Positions 27,924-37,208 of a DNA stretch of 64,000 nt are shown piece by piece. Numbering within the stretch: the first letter of the stretch is position 1; each line of letters starts with the position of its first letter. The position numbers were made by a program, and so were the translations under genes. Source of the stretch: Candidatus Latescibacterota bacterium (GTDB taxonomy: Bacteria; Krumholzibacteriota; Krumholzibacteriia; LZORAL124-64-63); NCBI GenBank assembly GCA_030658975.1, contig JAUSBL010000102.1, positions 1 to 64,000 of the forward strand, in the 5' to 3' direction. A model generated the notes under the pieces. The model saw only the letters and a program-made list of their open reading frames with translations. It did no database searches and was not told the DNA's origin.

Positions 27924-28807
27924 GCATCCCGACCAACGATCAGGACCTCAAGCGCTTCGGACAGTTGACGCTGACGGCCTGGGAGTTGGAGCACGCCCTG
28001 GACAACGTCGAGCCCGACCCGGAGCTGGAGTTCCAGCCCCCGCGTCCGGCCCGCGCCGCCGCCATGGCCCTGCGCGCCCACGCCCGCCTGCAGGGCGAGA
28101 TGGAGACGCGCCTGGGTGTGCCGAAGGAGCACCGCACGCGCATCGGCATCCAGCCGGAGGTCGACGAGAGCGTGCTGCTGGTCCACGGTTCGACCGGGAC
28201 GCCGCAGGACCTCGACGGCCTGGCCAGGTTCCTCCACGGCCAGGGCTACACCGTCTACAACATGCTGCTGCCCGGCCACGGCCTCGAGTCCGCGACCCTG
28301 CCGGTCGTGAAGTGGAAGGCCTGCCTGAACGAGGTGCAGCTGCGTTACCGCGTGCTCGCCCGGCACAGCCGGCTGGTCCACGTGGTCGGCTTCAGCTTCG
28401 GCGGCGCGCTGGCGATCCTGCTCACGCGGCAGGAGCAGCCCGCCACGCTGTCGCTCCTGGCCCCGGCCCTGGTGCCGCGCGTGCCGCTGGGCACGCGCCT
28501 GCTCATGCTGCTGGGGCTGCACCGCCTGCCGATGCTGCGGCGGCGGATCGGCTGGAACCTCGAAGTCTTCGAGACGATGGAGCGCGCCAAGTCCCAGACC
28601 GGCAAGCTGCGCCTGCCGATCTTCGCGGCGCACTGCCAGGACGACGCCCGCATCGATCCCGCCTCGCTGCGTCTGCTGCAGAAGCGGACGCGCCACCGCG
28701 CCTCCCGATTCCGCCTGTTCAAGACGGGCGGGCACATGATCCTGGCCTCCCACGGTGAAGCCACGCTCAACGACGCCCTGCTGCATTTCCTGCGCGACCA
28801 GCACTGA
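27920..28807 (+). CDS. Alpha/beta hydrolase (carboxylesterase/monoacylglycerol-lipase-like)
   Basis: A 295-residue protein with an ~80-residue hydrophilic N-terminal extension before the alpha/beta hydrolase core. The core shows VLLVHGSTGTPQDLDGLARF with the HG oxyanion loop, LPGHG, the nucleophile elbow GFSFGGAL, an Asp region CQDDARIDP and the late His in GGHMIL. This matches YvaK/Est-like carboxylesterases. There is no signal peptide, so it acts in the cytoplasm. Start is the GTG at 27920, which overlaps the HAD stop (GTGA) and follows GGAGGA. The substrate is probably a short or medium acyl ester, an inference from family. Confidence 0.85.
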   Translation: MSIPTNDQDLKRFGQLTLTAWELEHALDNVEPDPELEFQPPRPARAAAMALRAHARLQGEMETRLGVPKEHRTRIGIQPEVDESVLLVHGSTGTPQDLDGLARFLHGQGYTVYNMLLPGHGLESATLPVVKWKACLNEVQLRYRVLARHSRLVHVVGFSFGGALAILLTRQEQPATLSLLAPALVPRVPLGTRLLMLLGLHRLPMLRRRIGWNLEVFETMERAKSQTGKLRLPIFAAHCQDDARIDPASLRLLQKRTRHRASRFRLFKTGGHMILASHGEATLNDALLHFLRDQH

Positions 28808-28914
28808 CGTCCGCCGCGCAGGCCGCGACCTTCCCGGTTGCACATTGCACGGCGCCGGCGATCCTTTCACCGCCCCCTTCTTCCCCCGCGTTCCCCGTGA
28901 TGGCGCGTGATGCC

Positions 28915-28944
28915 CCGTTTCCCGGGGTTTCCCGCCGTTTCCCG
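28915..28944. promoter_or_regulatory. Three tandem 10-bp GTTTCCCG iterons
   Basis: CCGTTTCCCG-GGGTTTCCCG-CCGTTTCCCG, each copy exactly one helical turn after the last, with looser copies (TTCCCCG) just upstream at 28880-28900. The array lies ~100 bp before the small HTH gene at 29047 and is unlike coding sequence. Same-face spacing suggests cooperative binding of a regulator. Confidence 0.5.
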
Positions 28945-29046
28945 TGAGGGAGGGGCGTGACCACGGGCGGCACGGTAGTTGCATCCTCGACCGCGACACC
29001 GATGCGGGTTCCGCCCGCACCCGTCCCGAATAAGGAGCGCAGCAAC

Positions 29047-29271
29047 ATGAACGACACCCGTGATCACGGCACCGCCACCATCTACATCGGCGCGGAGGAG
29101 ACGTCCAACCAGGTGCTGACCTCGGTCGAGGCCGCCGAGTACCTCAAGATGCACGTCAAGACGGTGTGCCGGCTGGCCAAGGAGGGGAAGATCCCCGCCA
29201 AGAAGGTCGGCAGCGAGTGGCGATTCCTGCGGCGCGTGCTCGACGGCTGGCTCGCGAAGGAAATGGTCTGA
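29047..29271 (+). CDS. Small excisionase-like helix-turn-helix protein
   Basis: The 74-residue product has a flexible N-terminus and then LTSVEAAEYLKMHVKTVCRLAKEGKIPAKKVGSEWRF in pieces: an HTH_17/excisionase-family winged helix with the typical SVEAAEYL start, KTVCRLAKEGKIPA turn and GSEWRF wing. AAGGAG lies nine nt before the ATG at 29047. Such proteins either direct phage excision or act as small transcription factors; there is no integrase nearby, and the next gene starts one base after its stop, so a regulator co-expressed with the STAS protein is more likely. Confidence 0.8.
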   Translation: MNDTRDHGTATIYIGAEETSNQVLTSVEAAEYLKMHVKTVCRLAKEGKIPAKKVGSEWRFLRRVLDGWLAKEMV

Positions 29272-29272
29272 C

Positions 29273-30199
29273 ATGACCCTGCGGATCCAGACGTTGCCGG
29301 AGCCCCGCCCCGGAGTCGCGGCCCTGCGCCTCGACGGCACCGTCGTGCGCGGCGATCACCGCCGCTTCGCGGCCGCCGCCGAGGCCTGCCTCGGCGCGGG
29401 GGCGAGCGGGCTGGTGCTGGATCTGGCGGATCTCAATTCGATCAGCGGGGAACTGGCGGACGAGATCGCCCTGCTGTGGCGGCGCCTGTCCGACGAGGGC
29501 GCGCCGGTGGCCGTCGTCGGCGCCAGTGTCGTGGTCGGTTGGTTCCTGCGTCGCCGGCTCGGTGAGATGCCGTTGCTGGAATGCGCGACCGTCGAAAAAG
29601 CGGCCACGGCTGTCGCGACGAACAGCGGCGGCTCGGAACCGCCTCCGGTCCGGACTCCGCGGCCGAGCGCCCGTCCCTCGCTCGCGGCAGTAGCCGCCTT
29701 CCTGGACGTCCTCGGCAGAGGGGGACCCTGCGCCGATTGGACCGCGGCCCTGACCGGGTTGTTGCGCAGCCAGGGCCTGGGCAGGGACGCCCACCTGCTG
29801 CGCTGCGACGGCGACCGGCTCTTCCTGGACGGTCATCCCGACGCGCTCGCGGAGGCGGGCAGCCGGCTGGGCGCGATGCTGGCAGGCGCGGATGCGCCTC
29901 TGACGCTGCACGAACTGAAGGCCGGCGGCCTGACGGCGCGCGAACTGACTTTCCTGCGCTGGAGCGGCGCCGACCTCGCGGTGCCCCTGCGGGCGGCCGG
30001 GGTGCTGCAGGGCGCCCTCTTCGTGAGTTCGGGCCGCGATGGTGGCCTCTTCGCCTTTCGGCCGGGGGAACTGCTCGGCCTGGGCCTGCTCGGATGCCTG
30101 ATCGGCGAGAAGCTGACCCAGCCATCGCGGGCCGCCCGGATCGCGGGAGCGGCCGATCGGGCCCCGGAAGTTGCCGAAGATCTGCTTGTCGGCGTCTGA
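29273..30199 (+). CDS. STAS-domain protein with C-terminal GAF-like region
   Basis: A 308-residue soluble protein. Residues ~1-105 resemble a STAS (anti-sigma-antagonist-like) domain: VAALRLDGTVVRGDHRRF, a GLVLDLADLNSISGELADEI loop with Ser residues where SpoIIAA-type proteins are phosphorylated, and APVAVVGASVVVGWFL. A Pro/Ser-rich linker follows, and residues ~140-295 look like a degenerate GAF/sensor domain (LAVPLRAAGVLQGALFVSS, ELLGLGLLGCLIGEKL). It is translated together with the HTH gene one base upstream. I infer a partner-switch or sensor component; the signal and the target are unknown. Confidence 0.6.
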   Translation: MTLRIQTLPEPRPGVAALRLDGTVVRGDHRRFAAAAEACLGAGASGLVLDLADLNSISGELADEIALLWRRLSDEGAPVAVVGASVVVGWFLRRRLGEMPLLECATVEKAATAVATNSGGSEPPPVRTPRPSARPSLAAVAAFLDVLGRGGPCADWTAALTGLLRSQGLGRDAHLLRCDGDRLFLDGHPDALAEAGSRLGAMLAGADAPLTLHELKAGGLTARELTFLRWSGADLAVPLRAAGVLQGALFVSSGRDGGLFAFRPGELLGLGLLGCLIGEKLTQPSRAARIAGAADRAPEVAEDLLVGV

Positions 30200-30570
30200 A
30201 GCAGTCGCTTCGTTCCCTCCGTGGAATCGGGTAATTCCGGTAACACCACAACAACTCCTTGTATATTAAATAGTTAAGATACCCGTCACCCTGGGGTGAC
30301 GCTCCGGTTGTCAGTGCGACGATCGCTGTTGACGGTGCTCCGCCGGGCACGCTGCAGCTAACTATCATCTCATCAACAGGTTGGATCACCAGGGATGGCG
30401 TCGCCGCCACTGGCGGCGTCCTTGCAACTGGAGAGCGGGGGCGGTTGAGCGGGGCTGGGAGGACTCGCGAAGCCGCACGGCCGCAACCGGCGGGAGAGAG
30501 GGCGCCTCAGCTCTCCCGCCGGTGGCCACCCCGCCGGTGCGAGGGACGACGACACGCGAGGGGGACGCTC
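30200..30570. other. 371-bp intergenic region with an 18-bp palindrome
   Basis: After the STAS gene there is an AT-rich patch (30255-30282) and then a perfect palindrome CGTCACCC-TG-GGGTGACG (30284-30301). The remainder is GC-rich with short repeats of GGCG (GTCGCCGCCACTGGCGGC hairpin near 30403-30420). It could terminate the STAS gene or carry an operator; I see no RNA gene. Confidence 0.5.
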
Positions 30571-30981
30571 ATGACGACCAGGGACGTGCGGGGTTGTCTC
30601 GAGGCGGCGCTGGCGGGCACCCGCCGGCGGTTGCGCAGGGCCGGCGTGCACCTCGACGATTGGGGCCTGACGGAGCGGCCGCGCGAATGGACGCTGTGGC
30701 TCGAATGCCACGGCGACGGGTGGCCGGGAGCGGCGCAGGGGCCCGGTCCCCTCGCTTCGCGACGCAGCGGAGCGCCGGTCCGGCGCGCCGCGGCTTCGTG
30801 GCCGCGGACCGCGCGCGCCGGTCGGCGGCAAGCCCTGGCGGCGCTGGCGCAAGCCCTGTCGGAGGTGGCTCTGATGTCGGGCCGGGGGGCGACGATGTGG
30901 AGCGGGGAGCGGGAAGCGCCTATCCGGCCGGCGCCGGCGCCGCCTCGACGCGCTCGCGCCCCTTCAGGGCGATGCGGTTGA
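30571..30981 (+). CDS. Doubtful hypothetical protein converging on cdaA
   Basis: An ATG with GAGGGGG 7-12 nt upstream opens a 136-residue frame. Residues 1-50 look protein-like (LEAALAGTRRRLRRAGVHLDDWGL, then EWTLWLECHGDG); the rest is Ala/Arg-rich low-complexity sequence of the kind generated by GC bias. The last 62 bp overlap the cdaA 3' end on the opposite strand. No family is recognised. Confidence 0.3.
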   Translation: MTTRDVRGCLEAALAGTRRRLRRAGVHLDDWGLTERPREWTLWLECHGDGWPGAAQGPGPLASRRSGAPVRRAAASWPRTARAGRRQALAALAQALSEVALMSGRGATMWSGEREAPIRPAPAPPRRARAPSGRCG

Positions 30982-31711
30982 GTTCGGAGGTCAGTTCCTC
31001 GACCGACAGCCCGCGGCGGATCTCGCCGGCGTGGGCCAGGGAGATCGCGCGCGTCTCCTCGGAGACGACGATGACCGCCGCGTCGGACACCTCGCTCAGT
31101 CCGATGGCGGCGCGGTGGCGGGTGCCGAGCACGTAGCCCAGCTCGGAACGCTCGGTGTTCGGCAGGATGCAGGACGCGGCGACGATCTTGTCCTGGCTGA
31201 TGACCACGGCCCCGTCGTGCAGCGGACCGGGCACGGTGAAGATCGACTCGATCAGCTCCGACGAGATGTCCGCGTTCAGCAGGGTGCCGGTCTTGGTCCA
31301 GCGGCCGAGGCTGATCTCGCGCTCCAGCACGATCAGGGCGCCCAGGCCGCGGCGCGAGAGGCGCTCGACGGCGTGCACGATCTCCTGCTGGGCGGGGATC
31401 TCCTCCGGCGCGGCGAAGAACATGATCCCGCGGCGGCGGCCCAGGTAGGTCAGGGCCGTGCGCAGTTCGGGCTGGAAGATGATGATGAAGGCGACGACCC
31501 AGACCGTCTGCAGCGAGTAGAGGATCTGCCGGACGACGACCATGCCGAGGCGCTCGGCGGTCCATGAGAGCACCGCGAGCAGCCCGAGGCCGACGAACAT
31601 CTGCGTGGCGCGCGTGCCCCGCACCAGCAGCAGCAGGCGGTAGAGCAGGAACGCCACGATCAGGATGTCGAGGATGTCGATGATCAGGGAATCGGCCAGG
31701 AACTTCAGCAT
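30920..31711 (-). CDS. cdaA: Diadenylate cyclase CdaA
   Basis: The 263-residue membrane protein makes c-di-AMP from two ATP. Three N-terminal helices (9-30, 36-50 and 65-80) precede the DisA_N domain, which carries DGA (166-168, in GPLHDGAVV) and RHR (198-200, in GTRHRAAIG), the two catalytic motifs, with ASCILPN between them. Length and architecture match CdaA/DacA. The ATG overlaps the folP stop by seven bp, so it is the last gene of a tilS-ftsH-folP-cdaA run. No GlmM or CdaR partner is seen beside it. Confidence 0.95.
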   Translation of the reverse strand: MLKFLADSLIIDILDILIVAFLLYRLLLLVRGTRATQMFVGLGLLAVLSWTAERLGMVVVRQILYSLQTVWVVAFIIIFQPELRTALTYLGRRRGIMFFAAPEEIPAQQEIVHAVERLSRRGLGALIVLEREISLGRWTKTGTLLNADISSELIESIFTVPGPLHDGAVVISQDKIVAASCILPNTERSELGYVLGTRHRAAIGLSEVSDAAVIVVSEETRAISLAHAGEIRRGLSVEELTSELNRIALKGRERVEAAPAPAG

Positions 31712-32636
31712 CGGTTCTTCCCGGTGTCCGGGCCCGCGGGCGTGGCGTCGGACCGCAGCATAGCATCGTGTGGCCGCCGGCTCAACGGCGTTCTCCCCGC
31801 GGCCGCGATCGCCGCGAGGACTTCCAGCATCTGCACCGTCTCGGCCACGTCGTGGACCCGCACCGCGGCGGCGCCGGCCGCGAACGCGATCGCGGCCGCG
31901 GCCAGGCTGCCCGGCAGGCGCCTCTCCACCGGCTCACCGGTGATGCCGGCGATGAACGACTTGCGCGAGGCGCCGATCAGCGCGGGCCGCCCGCCCGTCG
32001 CCTCGCGCACCCGCGCCAGCAGGGCCAGGTTGTGCCCGAGGTCCTTGCCGAAGCCGAGTCCGGGGTCGACCAGCATCCGCGACGGCGACACGCCGGCGGC
32101 CAGCGCCGCCGCGGCGCGCTCGTCGAGGTGGGCCGCCACCTCGGCGACCACGTCGTCGTAACGCGGGTCCGCCTGCATGGTCGCGGGCGTGCCCTGCATG
32201 TGCATGAGCACCAGGCCGCAGCCGGCGGCGGCCGCCAGCGGCAGCAGGCCGGGGTCGCCGCGGCCGGCGGTGATGTCGTTGAGGCCGTCGGCGCCGGCGT
32301 CCAGGGCCGCCCGGGCGGTGTCCGCGCGCCAGGTGTCCACGGTCAAAGGCACCGCGACGCGGCGGCGGACGGCGGCCAGGGCCGGCAGCAGGCGGGTGCG
32401 CTCGGCGTCGCCGCCGGCGGGCGCCGCGCCGGGACGCGAGGATTCCGCGCCGAGGTCGAGCAGGTCGGCGCCGGCGGCCACCAGGTCCTCGGCGCGCTGC
32501 GCGGCCTCCTCGGCGCCGTCGGCGCGCGAGGCCGGGAAGAAGGAGTCGGGGGTCAGGTTCACCACCCCCATGACCAGGGGGCGGCGGCCGTAGTCCAGCG
32601 CCGCGCGGCCGAGATCCCAGACGCGCGGCGCTGTGG

Positions 32637-32640
<4 letters not shown>
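31705..32640 (-). CDS. folP: Dihydropteroate synthase
   Basis: This folate-pathway enzyme joins p-aminobenzoate to dihydropterin pyrophosphate. The 311-residue barrel shows GVVNLTPDSFFP with the phosphate-loop Asn and Ser, DLGAESSRPGA, TVDTWRADTARAAL, LMHMQGTPATMQ, DPGLGFGKD, GASRKSFI, and a C-terminal VRVHDVAETVQML, all standard. The GTG start at 32640 overlaps the ftsH stop (GTGA), and its stop overlaps cdaA. The C-terminal ~25 residues after the family end are a non-conserved tail created by reading into the cdaA start. Confidence 0.95.
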
Positions 32641-34697
<2,057 letters not shown>

Positions 34698-34745
34698 GGG
34701 TCTCCATTCGCGCGAAGAGCGCCGACGCACGCGTACCGCAAGCGG

Positions 34746-36167
34746 TCATGGGAGGGCCGTGGTGCCCGTCTCGTCGCTTGCGTATCGGATCAGGAGTGTA
34801 ACCGCGTCACGGGTACTCGGCAACAACCGGGTCCGCTCGTCCCGGACCAGACCGACCACCCAGAACGGTCCCGCATCGTCCTCGGCGATCAGCACCCGCG
34901 ACCGTTCCGGCGCCGGGACACGCAGCTGCTGCAGGAGGTCGCCGACCTTGCGCCGGCCCGTCATGCCGAACGGCGCCAGCCGGTCGCCGGGCCGCCACGG
35001 CCGGACGCGGGGCGCGCCGCGCAGCGCGGAGCCGGGGCAGGTCAGCCGACAGCCGTCCGCGCCGGGGAGCGTGACCACCGGTTCGGGCTCGCGGGCCGAG
35101 AGTTCGGCGGGCGTCGCCGGCCGGACCGTCAGCGTCGCCTCGCGGACGGCGGCGGCGGCGACGGGCGGGTCGAAGACCAGACGGCCGAAGTCGCGCCGGG
35201 CGCGCCAGCCCGCCACCAGGTCGATCGCGGCGCCGGACCGGCTCGTCCCCAGCCAATCCAGCAGGCGCGCGACGTGCGCGCGGTCCAGGTCGAGGCCGCA
35301 TTCGCCGCGCAGGTGGCGGCGCAGCGCCCGCGAGGACAGCGGGCCGGGCAGGGCCGCGAGCGCGTCCACGGGCAGCGTGCCGTCGCTCCGGCCCAGGCGC
35401 AGGGCGCGCAGGGCCGCCGCGGCCTGGGACTCGAGTTCCTCCGCGTCGTCGCGCAGCAGGGCCGCCAGACGCGCCGGCGCCGCCGCGGCGCCAGCGCCGA
35501 AGATGTCCCGCGCCAGCGGCAGCAGTTCGCGCCGCACGCGGCCGCGCACGTTGCTGGCGTCGTCGTTGGTCGCGTCGCGCCGCCAGGGTTGGCCCAGGGC
35601 GGTCAACCAGGCTTCGATCTCTTCGCGGTCGCACCCCAGCAGCGGGTGGATGAAACGGCCGGCGCGCGGCCGGATACCCTGCAGGCCGTCGGGTCCCGTG
35701 CCGCGGAACAGGCGGATCACGACGGTCTCGGCCTGATCGTCGCGGTGGTGCCCGGTGGCGCAGGCGGCCAGCGCCGGGCTCGCGTCCAGGACGCCGACCA
35801 GGAACGTCCGGCGGATTTCGCGAGCGGCCTCCTCGAGGCCGCGTCCCCGGGCGGCGGCGAGGGGGCGCGGGTCCTCACGACGCAGGTGCAGCGGGACGTC
35901 CAGACCGCGGCAAAGCTCACGGCAGAATTCGGCGTCGGCGTCGGCGTCGGCGCCGCGCAGTGCGTGGTCGAGGTGCGCGGCCTCCACGGGGGCGCCGCAC
36001 TGCTCGCGGCGCAGGACGGCCAGGCGCAGCAGCGCGGTCGAATCCGCGCCGCCGGACAGGGCGATCAGCACCCCCGGGGCTCCGCCCTGGGCGATTTCGC
36101 CCAGCAGGCGCGCGAACTCGGGCAGCGCGCGCGCGGGGAGGGCCGTCGGGTGGTGTTCGGTTGTCAT
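34746..36167 (-). CDS. tilS: tRNA(Ile)-lysidine synthase
   Basis: TilS attaches lysine to C34 of the CAU isoleucine tRNA, changing its codon reading to AUA. The 473-residue protein has the N-type PP-loop LIALSGGADSTALLRL, the AAHLDHALRG and GHHRDDQAETVVIRLFRGTG motifs, and PLLGCDREEIEAWL with RRDATNDDASNVRGRVRRELLP in pieces; the C-terminal TilS domain (RPWRPGDRLAPFGMTGRRKVGDLL) is present. Start placed at the ATG 36167; the frame stays open into the tRNA gene. It is preceded 38 bp upstream by a CAU-anticodon tRNA gene, which may share its promoter. Confidence 0.93.
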   Translation of the reverse strand: MTTEHHPTALPARALPEFARLLGEIAQGGAPGVLIALSGGADSTALLRLAVLRREQCGAPVEAAHLDHALRGADADADAEFCRELCRGLDVPLHLRREDPRPLAAARGRGLEEAAREIRRTFLVGVLDASPALAACATGHHRDDQAETVVIRLFRGTGPDGLQGIRPRAGRFIHPLLGCDREEIEAWLTALGQPWRRDATNDDASNVRGRVRRELLPLARDIFGAGAAAAPARLAALLRDDAEELESQAAAALRALRLGRSDGTLPVDALAALPGPLSSRALRRHLRGECGLDLDRAHVARLLDWLGTSRSGAAIDLVAGWRARRDFGRLVFDPPVAAAAVREATLTVRPATPAELSAREPEPVVTLPGADGCRLTCPGSALRGAPRVRPWRPGDRLAPFGMTGRRKVGDLLQQLRVPAPERSRVLIAEDDAGPFWVVGLVRDERTRLLPSTRDAVTLLIRYASDETGTTALP

Positions 36168-36204
36168 GGGAAGCCGTCGGCGAGGGCCGGGGGCGAAAAA
36201 AAGA

Positions 36205-36281
36205 TGGTAGCGGCTCAGGGATTCGAACCCCGGACACACGGATTATGATTCCGTTGCTCTAACCAACTGAGCTAAGCCGCC
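36205..36281 (-). tRNA. tRNA with CAU anticodon, probably elongator tRNA-Met
   Basis: On the minus strand a 77-nt cloverleaf can be drawn: acceptor GGCGGCT/AGCCGCT with a G1-U72 pair, D-arm GCTC...GAGC, anticodon stem ACGGA/TCCGT with loop ATCATAA (anticodon CAU, complement of 36245-36247), T-arm CGGGG-TTCGAAT-CCCTG (one pair is weak), discriminator A and an encoded CCA. The closing G-U pair and the arm sequences resemble elongator tRNA-Met of other bacteria. The tilS neighbour makes the lysidine-modified isoleucine tRNA a possible alternative, but I favour Met. Confidence 0.9.
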
Positions 36282-36332
36282 ACCATGAACGTCCGCGTCG
36301 GAAGCGAGCCTGGACGCCGTCCAGGGACCACC

Positions 36333-36361
36333 AATTTACTGCCCCGCCCCGCCGGTGTCAA
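36333..36361 (-). promoter_or_regulatory. Strong sigma70-type promoter for the tRNA-tilS-ftsH-folP-cdaA run
   Basis: On the minus strand TTGACA (complement of 36356-36361), a 17-bp spacer, and TAAATT (complement of 36333-36338). A 17-bp palindrome CCTGGACG-C-CGTCCAGG (36309-36325) follows at the predicted start of transcription, before the tRNA. Confidence 0.7.
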
Positions 36362-36391
36362 GACGCCGCCCCGCCGTTCGCGGCTCGTTGC

Positions 36392-36420
36392 TTGACGGCG
36401 GGCCGGGCCTGGGCGACCAT
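36392..36420 (+). promoter_or_regulatory. Candidate promoter of the Yip1/efflux operon
   Basis: TTGACG (36392-36397), 17 bp and GACCAT (36415-36420), ~65 bp before the Yip1-family start. The -10 is weak. It is divergent from the tRNA promoter. Confidence 0.35.
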
Positions 36421-36485
36421 CGGTCCCGACGCCGCCGGGGGAGTCCGGCGGCGCAAGGGGTGGAGACTGCCAGGGGAGGCCGGGC

Positions 36486-37181
36486 ATGAGCGATACCATC
36501 GGCAAGCGGTTCCTGACCATCGTCACCAATCCGGCCGCGGCCATGGCCGAGGTGAAGGAGAACCCGCGCTGGGTGATCGCCGCGCTGGCCGTGGCGGTCA
36601 TGCTCGGGTTGTACTCGGCCGCCACGCTGCAGATCACCGGTCCGGAGCAGCTGGACGTCATGCGCGAGACCCGCTTCGGGCAGATGATCCCCGAGGAGGA
36701 TCTGGCCGAGATGTACGCGAAGTACGAGGCGCCGACCGTCGGCGCGCGCGTGCTCCAGGGCGCCCAGAGCGGGATCGGGGCCGCCCTGATGCTGTTCGTC
36801 ATGGTCCTGATCTACCAGCTGTTCTGCAAGCTGGCCGGCGGGCAGGGCAACCTGCGGCAGACGGCCGGGGTGGTCTACTGGTCTTCGGTGGTCAGCCTGG
36901 GTCTGGGATCGCTGATCAAGTGGCCCCTGGTTCTGGCCAAGGGGTCGTCCATGGGCGTGGCGATCGGCCCGGCGATCTTCGTCGTCGACCGCGGCCCGAC
37001 CGACGCCCTGTACCAGCTCCTGTCGATCTTCGACCTGTTCACCGTCTGGGGCGTGCTGCTGATGGTGATCGGCCTGGGCCTGGTCCACGAATTCGTGCGC
37101 AACAAGGCGACCACGGTCGTCGTAACGACATGGTTGTTCCTGAGCCTGGTGCTGTTCGGCATCGGCCGGCTCTTCCTCTAG
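36486..37181 (+). CDS. Yip1-family membrane protein
   Basis: The 231-residue protein matches the Yip1 domain: the start FLTIVTNPAAAMAEVKENPRWVIAALAVAVML is typical (a soluble lead-in with NP..A...K.NP.W), followed by about five membrane helices, with a periplasmic or cytoplasmic loop PEEDLAEMYAKYEAP between the first and second. Bacterial Yip1 proteins are poorly understood, though commonly encoded with MacAB-like ABC exporters, as here. GGGGAGG lies upstream of the ATG. The efflux adaptor gene follows after 27 bp, so one operon is likely. Confidence 0.82.
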   Translation: MSDTIGKRFLTIVTNPAAAMAEVKENPRWVIAALAVAVMLGLYSAATLQITGPEQLDVMRETRFGQMIPEEDLAEMYAKYEAPTVGARVLQGAQSGIGAALMLFVMVLIYQLFCKLAGGQGNLRQTAGVVYWSSVVSLGLGSLIKWPLVLAKGSSMGVAIGPAIFVVDRGPTDALYQLLSIFDLFTVWGVLLMVIGLGLVHEFVRNKATTVVVTTWLFLSLVLFGIGRLFL

Positions 37182-37208
37182 TCGTCCGGTGTGTGACGGG
37201 AGGCATCC

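Noticed and set aside
29047-29271. Phage excisionase / integrative element
   Set aside because: No integrase, att-like repeat, tRNA target or phage gene is nearby; the HTH family is also used by ordinary regulators.
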